A stretch of 64,000 nt of DNA from Amycolatopsis azurea DSM 43854 (GTDB lineage: Bacteria; Actinomycetota; Actinomycetes; Mycobacteriales; Pseudonocardiaceae). A program made the translations under genes and the position numbers. Every line of letters starts with the position of its first letter. Within the stretch, counting starts at the first letter, position 1. This document shows, in pieces, positions 1 through 7,977 of the stretch. Location: NCBI RefSeq assembly GCF_001995215.1, contig NZ_MUXN01000012.1, positions 98,523 through 162,522 of the forward strand, given 5' to 3'. The notes under the pieces are model-generated. The model saw nothing but the letters and a program-made list of their open reading frames with translations, was not told where the DNA came from and did no database searches.

Positions 1-48
1 GAACAGGTAGTTGCGGACGAGATTGTCTGATGCCGTTCGCGCGCTCAT
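1..48 (-). CDS. 5' end of an unidentified gene (partial)
   Basis: On the minus strand an ATG at 48 opens a frame that reads MSARTASDNLVRNYLF and runs off the left edge after 16 codons. A strong ribosome binding site (GGAGG, four bases before the ATG) supports it as a real start. It lies about 110 bp downstream of the ketosynthase gene on the same strand, so the two may be co-transcribed. Too little is visible to assign a family. Confidence 0.55.
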   Translation of the reverse strand, partial: MSARTASDNLVRNYLF

Positions 49-158
49 GGTCGCCTCCGTGCTCGGTGCGTTGTCGCTACTCGGGAGTATCGACCAGGTG
101 AGCACGGGAAATGACGGTTCGTGACGACGTTGAGACTATGTGTTATCGAATTGGCCGT

Positions 159-1310
159 CTACGCGGTGTCCAGCACGACGGAGGTGACGTAACCCCCCAT
201 CCCGATCGACGTCTTGACGGTGAGCCCGCTTTCCGGCCGCGTCGGTCCTTCCAGTAGCTGCGGATGCCCGTCGGCCACCGGTTTCGGCGCTGGGATCAGG
301 TCGTGCTCCGCCGCCAGGCAGCTCGCCGCGATCTCGGTCAGCGCGCTGCTCGACTGGCTGTGCCCGGTCAGCGGTTTGATCGAATAGATCCGGGTGCTGC
401 CGGGGAAGACCGTCTCGAGGATCTGGGATTCCGTGCGGTGGCAGAGTTTCGTGCCCGTCCCGTGCGCGTTCACGTAGCGGATGTCCGAGGCGGAGACATT
501 CGCGTTCTCCAGTCCCTCGGTCACCGCCGTGATCGCGGTCGTCGGATCGGGGTCGAGCGCCATCGCGTTGTGCGCTTCGTGGGTCATGGCGCCGCCGAGC
601 ACGGTCGCGTACGCGTCGGTCTTCCGCTGGGTGAGCACCACCGCGACCGCGGCCTCGGAGAAGGTGAAACCCATTGTGCCCTCTTGGAAAGGACGGCACG
701 CCTCCAGCGGCGGCACGTCGGTGATCGCCACGCCGCAGTGCACGAAGTTGCGGACCACCGGCCTGGTCGCGGACAGATCGGTGGTGAGCACCACGACGTC
801 GTCGGCCATACCCGCGTCCAGCCACATCTTCGCGGTGAGGGTCGCGGCGCTGCCGGTCGCGCACATGGCGGACAAGGTCACCGACGGGCCGTGGAAACCG
901 AACTCCGACATCAGCGAGGCGATCGGCGTCGAGGGCATCATGCCGATGAACTCGCGCCGGTACATGAGCTGGTCGCCCATCTCCGTGAGCCTGTCCCAGC
1001 TCCGCAGGTCCTCGCGGACGCCGCCGGCGATGACGCCGACCCGTCGTCCGGGTGACCAGCCCCGGGCGCCGGCGTCTTCGATCGCCTCGCGTGCCGCCGC
1101 GAGCAAAGCGCGGGCGTGCAGACTGCCGTCCCTGGATCTGCCACCCTCGGCGATGTGTGCGACCCAGCCCGGCAGATCCGGGGTCTCCCCGAAGCCTTCG
1201 GCGAACTGGGCACAGGGCACACCACTGGCGAGGCCCTCCCACAGCGATTCGCGCCCCCAGCCGTAGGCGGTTACGGCGCCGATGCCGCAGATGTCTGTTT
1301 TGGTCCGCAC
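159..1310 (-). CDS. Stand-alone beta-ketoacyl synthase
   Basis: This 383-residue protein has the thiolase-fold ketosynthase layout that condenses acyl thioesters in fatty acid or polyketide synthesis. The nucleophile is Cys150 in SAMCATGSAA, where typical synthases have a TACSSS-like context. The two catalytic histidines are His282 in NAHGTGT and His316 in KPLTGHS, with Lys311 nearby, so all catalytic residues are present. It is slightly shorter than the usual 400-420 residues. The start is GTG at 1310. No acyl carrier protein or partner synthase is visible, although the next gene downstream is cut by the window edge. A role as a discrete KS of a small secondary-metabolite or lipid pathway is inference. 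It is divergent from the PAS-GGDEF gene. Confidence 0.85.
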   Translation of the reverse strand: MRTKTDICGIGAVTAYGWGRESLWEGLASGVPCAQFAEGFGETPDLPGWVAHIAEGGRSRDGSLHARALLAAAREAIEDAGARGWSPGRRVGVIAGGVREDLRSWDRLTEMGDQLMYRREFIGMMPSTPIASLMSEFGFHGPSVTLSAMCATGSAATLTAKMWLDAGMADDVVVLTTDLSATRPVVRNFVHCGVAITDVPPLEACRPFQEGTMGFTFSEAAVAVVLTQRKTDAYATVLGGAMTHEAHNAMALDPDPTTAITAVTEGLENANVSASDIRYVNAHGTGTKLCHRTESQILETVFPGSTRIYSIKPLTGHSQSSSALTEIAASCLAAEHDLIPAPKPVADGHPQLLEGPTRPESGLTVKTSIGMGGYVTSVVLDTA

Positions 1311-1444
1311 GTGTTTCCCTTCAACTACATTCAGTCAACGCTGGGGTGGAATAGCCGCACCGATCAGCTGTCCGAGGAGGACGGCTACGTCGATTTAGTG
1401 ATCTAATCGGAAGCTACATCAGTCGAGTAGGGGGTTTGGATCAG

Positions 1445-4021
1445 ATGGATCCTGACGATCTCGACGGTGGGACCCCCGACACCCACCGGCCCTCGGATCA
1501 GGATTCCTCGCCAGCGAACGGCGCCGCGACCCGCACGGTTGGAGAACCCGACCGGCACGCCTCGCTCGTCCGTCTGCTGACCGAGTTGTCCGCCGAGAGG
1601 GATCACCGCGGCGAACCCGCGCTCGCCTTTCTCGGCCAGGGGTACCGCCTTTTGGAGCAAAATTCCGACGGCGGGACATTGGGTACGCAATATCTCACGA
1701 TGGTCGAGGCGAGCCCTTACGGGATCTGTGTCCACCAGCGCGGCAAAATCGTGTTCGTCAACTCCGCCGCCATGCGCTTCGTCGGCGCGAAGGTGTCGAC
1801 GGAGCTCATCGGGATGCACATCACGGACCTGGTCGACACCGGTTCGCAGGACGCGCTGCTGGCGCGGATCGGCTCGCTGGCGTCGCCCGGCTCGTTCAGC
1901 GAACCGACCGAAATGACGCTGCGGACCCTCGACGGCCGCGGCGTCACCGTCGAGTCGCAGGCCGTGCTGACGACCTGGGAGGGCGAACCCGCCTACCAGG
2001 TGATCATGCGCGATCTGACCATGCAGAAGGCCGCCGAGGCCGGGCTGCGGTTCCAGGCCGCGCTGGTCGGGCACGCGAGTGACGCGATCATCGCGACCTC
2101 GCCCGACGGGCTGGTGACCAGCTGGAACCCGGCGGCCGAGGCCGTCTACGGCCACGAACTCGACCAGGTCATCGGGGTCCCGGTGGCCGAGGTCGTCGGC
2201 GCGCCGATGAGCCCGCGGCAGGTCGTCGCGGCGGGCGGTGTCGTGCAGGCGACGCATTTCAGCGCCGACGGCACGGCGCTGGCGGTGCGCGTCTCCGCGG
2301 CCGAGATGTTCGACGGCTACGTGCTGCTGTGCGCCGACGAGACCGCGCAGCGCCGGGCCGAGGCCGAATTCGCCACCGTCGTCGAAACGCTCGACGAAGG
2401 GGTGCTGGTGGTCGGCCCCAGCGGGCGGATCGACCTGGCCAACTCCGCGGCGCACCGGATCTCCGGTGTCCCGGAAGGTTCCCTGGTCGGCCTGGAGAGC
2501 CGGACGCTGCGGCTGCACGACGAGAGTGGCGCCCCGGTGCCCGTCGAGGATCTGCCGTCCGCGCGGGTGCGGCGGTCCGGGAAGGTCGAGACCGGGCGGG
2601 TCGTGCAGGTGCGGCGGCGCGACGGTGCGCACCGCTGGCTTTCGCTGACCTCCGGCCCGCTGATGGCGCCCGGGCAGAGCGTGCCGTCGGTGCTGACGTC
2701 CTTCGCCGACATCACCGAACGGCGGGCGATCAGCGAGCGGCTGGCCTACGAGGCCACTCACGATCCGCTGACCCGGCTCGCGAACCGGACGCTCGCGCTG
2801 GACCGGCTGCGCCGCACGATCGCCGATCCGGCCCGCACGGCCACCGTGATGTTCATCGACCTCGACAAGTTCAAGATTATCAACGATTCGCTCGGTCATA
2901 CCGTCGGGGACCAGGTGCTGCGCATCATCGGCGACCGGCTGCGGGCCGCCGCCGGCCCCTCGGACCTGGTCGGACGGCTCGGCGGGGACGAGTTCCTGGT
3001 CATCACCACCGGTTATACCGAAGCCGCCGAGGTGCGGGCGCTGGCCGATCACCTTCAGCGACATCTCGCGGAATCGCTCACGGTGCACGGCCGCGAACTG
3101 CATATAAATACGAGTATCGGAATAGTGATCGCCGAACCCGGCGACAGCCGCAGTGCGGACGAATTGCTGGAAGACGCCGATCTGGCGATGTATCAGGCGA
3201 AAACATTCGGACCAGGCCGCTATGCCTTCTATGAGCCGGGCATGCGGAAACGGGTGCGGGACCGATTCGCACTGGAGCAGGATCTCCGGAACGCCGTCGC
3301 GGATGGCCTGGTCGAGACCGTTTATCAGCCCGTCGTCGATTTGCGGACCGGCGAAATGGTCGCCGTGAAGGCGAAGTCCCGGTGGGAACACCCCGTCCGG
3401 GGATCGATCGATCCGGCGGAATTGGCGGAGATCGCCGACGACGGCGATCTTTTGACGATCATCGGTGCGAAAGTCCTTGCCAAGGCCGCCGGCGAGATCT
3501 CGCGATGGCGTGCCGATCATGGTGTGCACTGTAATGTGAATGTGAGCCTTTCGGTCCGCCAACTGGGCGATCCCACGTTGCTGCAAGTGGTTCAGACAAC
3601 TTTGGAGGAGGCGGGGCTGGGGCCGCGGGACCTGAGTCTCGACGTCGACGAGACGGCGCTGAAGGACGCGTCCGACGCCGTCGACGCGCTGCGGAAGACC
3701 GGAGTCCGGGTGACCGCGGAACGGTTCGGCGCCGGGTACTCCTCGCTCGCCCAGCTGTGCAGGCTCGATCTGAACGTGATCGAAATCGACCGGTCGTTCG
3801 TGGCCGACCTCGGGCTGTCGAGCGACGCCGAGCCGATCGTCGCCGGGATCATGGCGATGGCGCACGCGGTCGACCTCGTGGTGGTCGCCGAGGGGGTCGA
3901 GACCGCGCAGCAGTTGAAGGTGCTGCACGACCTCGGTTGCGATTGGGCGAAAGGGCCACTGGTGGCGCCGCCGGGTCCCTTGGCGGAGCTGAAGTCCGCG
4001 TACCCGCACGTCGTGCGGTGA
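1445..4021 (+). CDS. PAS-GGDEF-EAL signalling protein with degenerate EAL domain
   Basis: This protein of about 858 residues carries three PAS-like sensor modules (roughly 85-198, 205-308 and 312-430, numbered from the upstream TTG at 1436), then a GGDEF domain (about 438-600) and an EAL domain (about 612-855). The diguanylate cyclase signature GGDEF is intact at 516-520, so it should be able to make cyclic-di-GMP. The RxxD inhibitory site before it is absent (GPSD). In the EAL domain the signature is replaced by VKAKSRW and the DDFG loop by AERFG, so phosphodiesterase activity is probably lost. ATG 1445 was chosen because the GGGGG stretch at about 1430-1434 is well spaced from it but sits almost on TTG 1436. 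No membrane segment is visible, so it is likely a cytosolic sensor. Confidence 0.9.
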   Translation: MDPDDLDGGTPDTHRPSDQDSSPANGAATRTVGEPDRHASLVRLLTELSAERDHRGEPALAFLGQGYRLLEQNSDGGTLGTQYLTMVEASPYGICVHQRGKIVFVNSAAMRFVGAKVSTELIGMHITDLVDTGSQDALLARIGSLASPGSFSEPTEMTLRTLDGRGVTVESQAVLTTWEGEPAYQVIMRDLTMQKAAEAGLRFQAALVGHASDAIIATSPDGLVTSWNPAAEAVYGHELDQVIGVPVAEVVGAPMSPRQVVAAGGVVQATHFSADGTALAVRVSAAEMFDGYVLLCADETAQRRAEAEFATVVETLDEGVLVVGPSGRIDLANSAAHRISGVPEGSLVGLESRTLRLHDESGAPVPVEDLPSARVRRSGKVETGRVVQVRRRDGAHRWLSLTSGPLMAPGQSVPSVLTSFADITERRAISERLAYEATHDPLTRLANRTLALDRLRRTIADPARTATVMFIDLDKFKIINDSLGHTVGDQVLRIIGDRLRAAAGPSDLVGRLGGDEFLVITTGYTEAAEVRALADHLQRHLAESLTVHGRELHINTSIGIVIAEPGDSRSADELLEDADLAMYQAKTFGPGRYAFYEPGMRKRVRDRFALEQDLRNAVADGLVETVYQPVVDLRTGEMVAVKAKSRWEHPVRGSIDPAELAEIADDGDLLTIIGAKVLAKAAGEISRWRADHGVHCNVNVSLSVRQLGDPTLLQVVQTTLEEAGLGPRDLSLDVDETALKDASDAVDALRKTGVRVTAERFGAGYSSLAQLCRLDLNVIEIDRSFVADLGLSSDAEPIVAGIMAMAHAVDLVVVAEGVETAQQLKVLHDLGCDWAKGPLVAPPGPLAELKSAYPHVVR

Positions 4022-4074
4022 ACCGGGCGGACGCCGCGTCCGTGTCCCGGGTGAGATCGTTCCTCGCCGTCGAC

Positions 4075-4088
4075 GGGACCAAAGCCTC
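4075..4088 (+). promoter_or_regulatory. DevR/DosR-like box
   Basis: The 14-mer GGGACCAAAGCCTC fits the core of the mycobacterial DosR consensus GGGACTWWAGTCCC at 11-12 positions. It lies about 63 bp before the GTG of an Rv1733c-family gene. Rv1733c of M. tuberculosis is itself a DosR regulon member. The assignment is by pattern only. Confidence 0.4.
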
Positions 4089-4150
4089 CTATCACTCCGG
4101 CTCTTCGCGACGCAGTCTTGTCGGTGGGGAACCGGTGAAGGAGGCTCGTC

Positions 4151-4735
4151 GTGTCGTTCGTTTTCCTGTGGCGCCGCATCCATCCCGGCCGGAACCCGCT
4201 CGCCAGGATCACCGACCGGATCGAGGCGGCGATCATCGTCGGCGGCGTCCTGGCGGCGCTGCTCGGCGTCCCGCTGGCCGCCGCGGCCGGTTCTGAGGCC
4301 TACGCGACCATGATGGCGCGCTCGGTCTTCGAGGCCGCCACGCGTCACTCGACGGACGCGGTCCTGCTCGAAGACGCTCCGCCGTCGCGGATCGGTGTCA
4401 ACGGGACGCCTTCCACCGAAACCGCTCGCGTGCCCGCCCGTTGGGAGCTGTCGGACGGTGCGGTTCGGGAGGGGCTCGCCACCGCCGATCTCGGCGCTTC
4501 GGCGGGTGACAGGGTGACCGTGTGGCTCGACGAGTCCGACGCCGTCGTCGCCGCTCCGGTGATGCCGCTGGACGCGGCCGGCACGGGGGTCGGCGTCGGG
4601 GTGGGGGTGTGGCTGATCGCGGTGACGCTGCTGGTGTCGGGGTACCTGGTCGCGCTGCGGCTGCTGAACCGGGTGCGGCTGGCGGCGTGGGACCGGGAGT
4701 GGGAGCGGCTCGGCTCGGACTCGACGCCTTCCTGA
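4151..4735 (+). CDS. Rv1733c-family membrane protein
   Basis: This 194-residue protein begins with a short basic N-terminus containing RRIHPGRNPLARITDRIE, then a first membrane helix (about residues 26-46). An extracytoplasmic region of about 95 residues follows, then a second helix (about 145-170) and a basic tail. That arrangement and the N-terminal motif are typical of the actinobacterial Rv1733c family, whose biochemical role is unknown and which in mycobacteria is induced by hypoxia. The start is GTG 4151 behind AAGGAGG. An upstream DosR-like box at 4075 suggests similar control here. The gene stands alone, followed by a long repeat-rich spacer. Confidence 0.8.
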   Translation: MSFVFLWRRIHPGRNPLARITDRIEAAIIVGGVLAALLGVPLAAAAGSEAYATMMARSVFEAATRHSTDAVLLEDAPPSRIGVNGTPSTETARVPARWELSDGAVREGLATADLGASAGDRVTVWLDESDAVVAAPVMPLDAAGTGVGVGVGVWLIAVTLLVSGYLVALRLLNRVRLAAWDREWERLGSDSTPS

Positions 4736-4747
4736 CCCCGCGCTCTC

Positions 4748-4770
4748 CCGCATTTAGAGGACTAATTGCG
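4748..4770. repeat. Intergenic palindrome, CATTTAG-AGGA-CTAAATG family, copy 1
   Basis: The left arm CCGCATTTAG, the AGGA loop and a slightly diverged right arm CTAATTGCG are present. Related copies lie at 4917, 5135, 15321, 18430, 38333 and 56051, and one is split by the IS at 54846. Confidence 0.75.
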
Positions 4771-4775
4771 TTTGA

Positions 4776-4830
4776 GTCCGTGAAGGACTCCTTGAGGGAC
4801 TCTGGGTCCCTCAAGGAGTCCTTCACGGAC
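4776..4830. repeat. Perfect 25-bp inverted repeat, copy 1 (GTCCGTGAAGGACTCC family)
   Basis: The arms 4776-4800 and 4806-4830 are exact reverse complements around a 5-base loop. The same 25-bp arms recur at 23807-23861. The element could form a strong hairpin and may stop transcription from 4735. Confidence 0.85.
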
Positions 4831-4916
4831 CGCCGAATCGCCTTGGGAGCCTCGGGAGCCTCGGGCGTCACACAAGCCTCAGTGGCCTTCACGGCCTGCG
4901 CTGGGAGGTTGCCCTG

Positions 4917-4940
4917 CCGCATTTAGAGGACTAAATGCGG
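4917..4940. repeat. Intergenic palindrome, CATTTAG-AGGA-CTAAATG family, copy 2
   Basis: The arms CCGCATTTAG and CTAAATGCGG are perfect complements around AGGA. This is the cleanest copy in the window and serves as the reference for the family. Confidence 0.85.
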
Positions 4941-4975
4941 GGTGGTTGGCGGGCGGGGTGGCGGGAGGACGTTGT

Positions 4976-5018
4976 GAAAGCCACGTTCACAACGTTGAAG
5001 GTTGCGAACGTGGCTTTC
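4976..5018. repeat. Inverted repeat of the GAAAGCCACGTTC family
   Basis: The 18-bp arms 4976-4993 and 5001-5018 pair with one mismatch. A closely related perfect hairpin occurs at 30967-31019. Confidence 0.75.
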
Positions 5019-5056
5019 GCGACGCTGCGGGTCGCCGGACAGCGTCGGTATAGGTG

Positions 5057-5102
5057 GTCGTGAGTGGCAAATAGCGTTAGAACGCGACTTGCCACTCACG
5101 AC
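5057..5102. repeat. Inverted repeat GTCGTGAGTGGCAA with inner stem
   Basis: The perfect 14-bp outer arms are 5057-5070 and 5089-5102. Between them GCGTT and AACGC (5074-5085) form a second stem. The same GTCGTGAGTGGC word brackets 30941-31101. Confidence 0.75.
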
Positions 5103-5134
5103 CGACCCGACCCAGGCTCGACCTGTGCCCCTTG

Positions 5135-5158
5135 TCGCATTCAGAGGACTAAAGGCGG
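5135..5158. repeat. Intergenic palindrome, diverged copy 3
   Basis: TCGCATTCAG, AGGA and CTAAAGGCGG correspond to the CCGCATTTAG family with one damaged arm. Confidence 0.6.
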
Positions 5159-5247
5159 CAGTCTCGGTACCTGCGGGGCGCTGAGCTGGGGTTTTCCGGG
5201 AAAGTGATAGCAAAGGTCCCTTGCTCCCGCCGCATCGGGTTGTCTCT

Positions 5248-5265
5248 GTACCTACTAGTATGTAC
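5248..5265. promoter_or_regulatory. Putative TetR operator
   Basis: GTACCTACTAGTATGTAC is an 18-bp palindrome with one mismatched pair, ending 9 bp before the preferred ATG of the TetR gene at 5275. It overlaps an alternative ATG at 5260. Such a position suits autorepression of the regulator and the tautomerase behind it. Confidence 0.6.
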
Positions 5266-5274
5266 GGTCGGGGT

Positions 5275-5838
5275 ATGGACAAGAGGGAACGGCTCATCGA
5301 GAGCACTCGCGAGCTCCTGTGGGAGCGCGGGTACGTCGGCACCAGCCCGAAGGCGATCCAGGAGCGCTCCGGCGCCGGTCAGGGCAGCATGTACCACCAC
5401 TTCCAGGGCAAGTCCGGACTCGCGCTCGCCGCGATCGGCCGCAACGCCGAAGACCTGCGGGCCAGGGCGGAGGCCGAGTTCGCCGGGCCGGGTACGGTCG
5501 TTGAGCGGATCACGGTCTACCTGCGCCGCGAGCGCGACGTCCTCAAGGGCTGCCCGGTCGGCAAGCTCACCCAGGATCCCGAAGTGATGGCCGACGCGGA
5601 CCTGCGAAAGCCGGTCGAGGAGACCTTCGGCTGGCTCACCGGCCGTCTCGCCGGACTGCTCGACGAGGGCCGCGCGGCCGGCGAGCTCGACCCGGCGCTC
5701 GACCCGCTCGCCACGGCGACCGCGCTGGTCGCGGTGCTGCAGGGCGGTTACGTCCTCGCCCGCGCCGCCGGATCCCCGGACGTGTTCGCGAAAGCCGTCG
5801 ATGGCGCACTCGGCCTGCTCGCCACCAAGGAGAACTGA
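5275..5838 (+). CDS. TetR/AcrR-family regulator (LmrA/YxaF-like)
   Basis: This 187-residue protein has an N-terminal helix-turn-helix (KAIQERSGAGQGSMYHHF, about residues 25-45) and a helical ligand domain. The C-terminal domain contains GCPVGKLTQD, resembling the LmrA/YxaF subgroup of TetR repressors, which usually control efflux or detoxification genes. ATG 5275 is preferred because the start at 5260 lies inside an 18-bp palindrome likely to be its own operator. The stop is one base before the start of the tautomerase gene, so the two form an operon and the tautomerase is the probable target. The inducer is unknown. Confidence 0.87.
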   Translation: MDKRERLIESTRELLWERGYVGTSPKAIQERSGAGQGSMYHHFQGKSGLALAAIGRNAEDLRARAEAEFAGPGTVVERITVYLRRERDVLKGCPVGKLTQDPEVMADADLRKPVEETFGWLTGRLAGLLDEGRAAGELDPALDPLATATALVAVLQGGYVLARAAGSPDVFAKAVDGALGLLATKEN

Positions 5839-5839
5839 C

Positions 5840-6202
5840 ATGCCCTTCGTCCGTATCGACGCCATCGGGACCGGCAAGCTCGAAGCCCTCGGCAACGCGG
5901 TCCACGACGCGATGGTCGAAACGCTCGGCATCCCGGCCGACGACCGGTTCCAGGTCCTCAACGGGCAGGCCACCCTGAAATACGACGACTACCTGGGGAT
6001 CCACCGCGACGATGGGATCGTGTTCGTCGCGATCACCATGCGGCCGGGACGCACTGACGAGCAGAAGAAATCGCTGTACCGGCGGATCGCGGAACTCGCC
6101 GAGGAGTACGCGGGGGCCGAGCCGCGGAACGTGCTCGTCACGATCACCGAGACCGATCTGGTCAACTGGTCGTTCGGGAACGGCGAAGCTCAGTACGCCT
6201 GA
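5840..6202 (+). CDS. Tautomerase-family protein
   Basis: This 120-residue protein begins MPFVRIDAIG. Removal of the initiator Met would expose Pro1, the catalytic base of the 4-oxalocrotonate tautomerase superfamily. The length suits the two-subdomain type rather than the 60-70 residue short type. The ATG at 5840 follows the tetR stop after one base, so the protein is co-expressed with the regulator. The family isomerises enol/keto acids or degrades halogenated acrylates; the actual substrate cannot be read from the sequence. Confidence 0.82.
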   Translation: MPFVRIDAIGTGKLEALGNAVHDAMVETLGIPADDRFQVLNGQATLKYDDYLGIHRDDGIVFVAITMRPGRTDEQKKSLYRRIAELAEEYAGAEPRNVLVTITETDLVNWSFGNGEAQYA

Positions 6203-6916
6203 TCACGCGACGTCGGCCGCGACGCGGCGAGCGGTGCCGAAGGCGTGCTGCTCCAGCAGCCACCACGTGTCGCGGCCGAAGGACCACGTCAGCAGCCCCA
6301 GCGCGCCCAGCGTGACCACGAAACCGGCCCAGAGCGGCAGTACCGTCGAGGCCACCGCGACCAGCACGATGCCCTGCACCGCCGCGACCGTCTTGCGCGC
6401 CATGCTCGGCGGCAGCGGAGTGTTCAGCCACGGCCACAGCCTGCTCGCGGCGACGAAGACGTAGCGCATCGCGCCGATCGTGAGCACCCACGGGCCCAGC
6501 GACTGCGCGACGACCACGCTCAGGATCAGGATCAGATACGCGTCGACCTCCATGTCGAAGCGCGCGCCGAGCGGCGACGCCGTCCCGGTGCGGCGCGCGA
6601 CCTGGCCGTCGACGGCGTCCAGTGCGAGCGCGACCGAGGCGATGACGACCATCGTGACGATCTCCCGCCCCGCGGTGTCGACGACGAGCGCGGTCACACA
6701 GCCGACCAGCCCGGACCGGGCGAGCGTGACGGCGTCGGCCGGACCCAGGGAGCGCGCGGTGCTCCGGTTCAGGCCGTAGGTCAGGAATCCGCCCACGGCG
6801 ATGCCGTAGGCCGCTCCGGCGAGCCAGCCCAGCGGGCCCAGTCCGGCGACGGCGTCCAGCGTCCCCAGCAACGCCAGCTGGACGAGGACCCCCAGGAAAA
6901 TACCGGGGTTGATCAC
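6203..6916 (-). CDS. CDP-alcohol phosphatidyltransferase-family membrane protein
   Basis: This 237-residue polytopic membrane protein has the complete family signature D-x2-DG-x2-AR-x8-G-x3-D-x3-D, at Asp100, Asp103, Asp121 and Asp125 (DAVDGQVARR then GARFDMEVD). The four aspartates bind the metal ions used to transfer a phospho-alcohol moiety between a CDP-alcohol and an acceptor. The closest family uses are phosphatidylinositol-phosphate or similar phospholipid synthesis, but the acceptor here is unknown. It is divergent from the dehydrogenase at 6977, and it sits at the edge of the cluster encoding glycosyltransferases, a methyltransferase, a flippase-like protein and pteridine-type enzymes. 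That makes a lipid-linked product plausible but unproven. Confidence 0.87.
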   Translation of the reverse strand: MINPGIFLGVLVQLALLGTLDAVAGLGPLGWLAGAAYGIAVGGFLTYGLNRSTARSLGPADAVTLARSGLVGCVTALVVDTAGREIVTMVVIASVALALDAVDGQVARRTGTASPLGARFDMEVDAYLILILSVVVAQSLGPWVLTIGAMRYVFVAASRLWPWLNTPLPPSMARKTVAAVQGIVLVAVASTVLPLWAGFVVTLGALGLLTWSFGRDTWWLLEQHAFGTARRVAADVA

Positions 6917-6976
6917 GAGGCCTCCTCGTTATGGTGACGGCGACCCCGTCTCCAGGGTCCGGCATGAGAGGACACG

Positions 6977-7957
6977 ATGGAACGCGCTTTCTGGTTCAGT
7001 GGTTCCGGTGACGGCGAGCTCAGGCCCGTCACGCTCCCTCCGGTCGGCGACGGCGAGGTGCTGGTCCGTACCCTGTGCAGCGGCGTGAGCCGGGGCACCG
7101 AGACGCTCGTCTTCCGCGGCGAGGTCCCGGTGAACCAACGTGTGGCCATGCGCGCGCCGTTCCAGGAGGGCGACTTCCCGGGGCCCGTGAAGTACGGCTA
7201 CCTCAACGTCGGCGTGGTCGAACAGGGCCCGGAGCACCTGGTCGGGCAGGTCGTCTTCTGCCTGTACCCGCATCAGACGCGCTACGTCGTCCCGGCGTCG
7301 GCCGTCACGCCGGTGCCGCTCGGGGTGCCGCCGGAGCGCGCGATCCTCGCCGGGACGATCGAGACCGCGGTCAACGCCGTCTGGGACGCGTCGCCGAAAC
7401 TCGGCGACCGGATCGCCGTGGTCGGCGCCGGGATGGTGGGCAGCAGCGTCGCGAAGCTGCTGTCCGGTTTCCCGGCGACCAGGGTGCAGCTGATCGACGT
7501 CGACCCGGAACGCGCGAAGGTCGCCGAAGCGCTCGGCGTCGACTTCTCGACGCCGGAGGACGCGCTGGGCGACTGCGACCTCGTCGTGCACGCCAGCGCG
7601 AGCGAAGCGGGGCTCGCTCGTTCGCTGGAACTCCTCGCGCCGGAGGGTGAGGTCATCGAGCTGAGCTGGTACGGCGACCGCCGGATCAGCGTTCCGCTCG
7701 GTGAGAACTTCCACTCACGACGGCTGGCGATCCGCTGCAGCCAGGTCGGCACGGTCTCGCCCGCTCGCCGCATGAACCGAAGCTATCGCGACCGCTTGGT
7801 GCTCTCTTTGCAAATTTTGTCGGACCCCGTCTTTAGTGTGCTGGTCAGCGGGGAATGCAGGTTCCATGAACTACCGGACGTGCTGCCGCGTCTGGCCGCG
7901 AATGAACCAGGAACGCTCTGCCTCCGTGTCACCTATCAGATGGAGGACACGCGTTAG
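6977..7957 (+). CDS. Zinc-free MDR-type dehydrogenase/reductase
   Basis: This 326-residue protein has a GroES-like N-terminal half and a Rossmann half with the nucleotide-binding motif VVGAGMVGSS (about residues 150-160) and an acidic residue after the second strand (LIDVDPERA). It resembles medium-chain alcohol/threonine dehydrogenases, but no catalytic-zinc Cys/His set or four-Cys structural zinc lobe is visible, so hydride transfer without zinc is expected. It begins the plus-strand run 6977-11879 in which most genes overlap by 4 bp. The substrate is unknown. It is probably a redox step on the cluster's product. Confidence 0.82.
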   Translation: MERAFWFSGSGDGELRPVTLPPVGDGEVLVRTLCSGVSRGTETLVFRGEVPVNQRVAMRAPFQEGDFPGPVKYGYLNVGVVEQGPEHLVGQVVFCLYPHQTRYVVPASAVTPVPLGVPPERAILAGTIETAVNAVWDASPKLGDRIAVVGAGMVGSSVAKLLSGFPATRVQLIDVDPERAKVAEALGVDFSTPEDALGDCDLVVHASASEAGLARSLELLAPEGEVIELSWYGDRRISVPLGENFHSRRLAIRCSQVGTVSPARRMNRSYRDRLVLSLQILSDPVFSVLVSGECRFHELPDVLPRLAANEPGTLCLRVTYQMEDTR

Positions 7958-7977
7958 GGCACGATCCGGGAGGTCCG

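Larger units (their letters stand above)
4736..5247. other. Gene-free spacer packed with inverted repeats
   Basis: About 510 bp between the Rv1733c-like gene and the tetR operator contain no credible gene. The spacer holds copies of at least four distinct inverted-repeat families, listed separately, which suggests a preferred landing or accumulation site for small palindromic elements. Confidence 0.7.

Noticed and set aside
1403..4753. 1116-codon open frame on the minus strand
   Set aside because: It is a mirror of the GGDEF gene and its neighbour; the translation is Arg/Gly/Asp/Pro-rich with no domain, as expected for antisense frames in high-GC DNA.
4736..5247. CRISPR array in the repeat-rich spacer
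   Set aside because: The repeats are separate palindromes of different families without regular spacing or spacers, and no cas genes are near.
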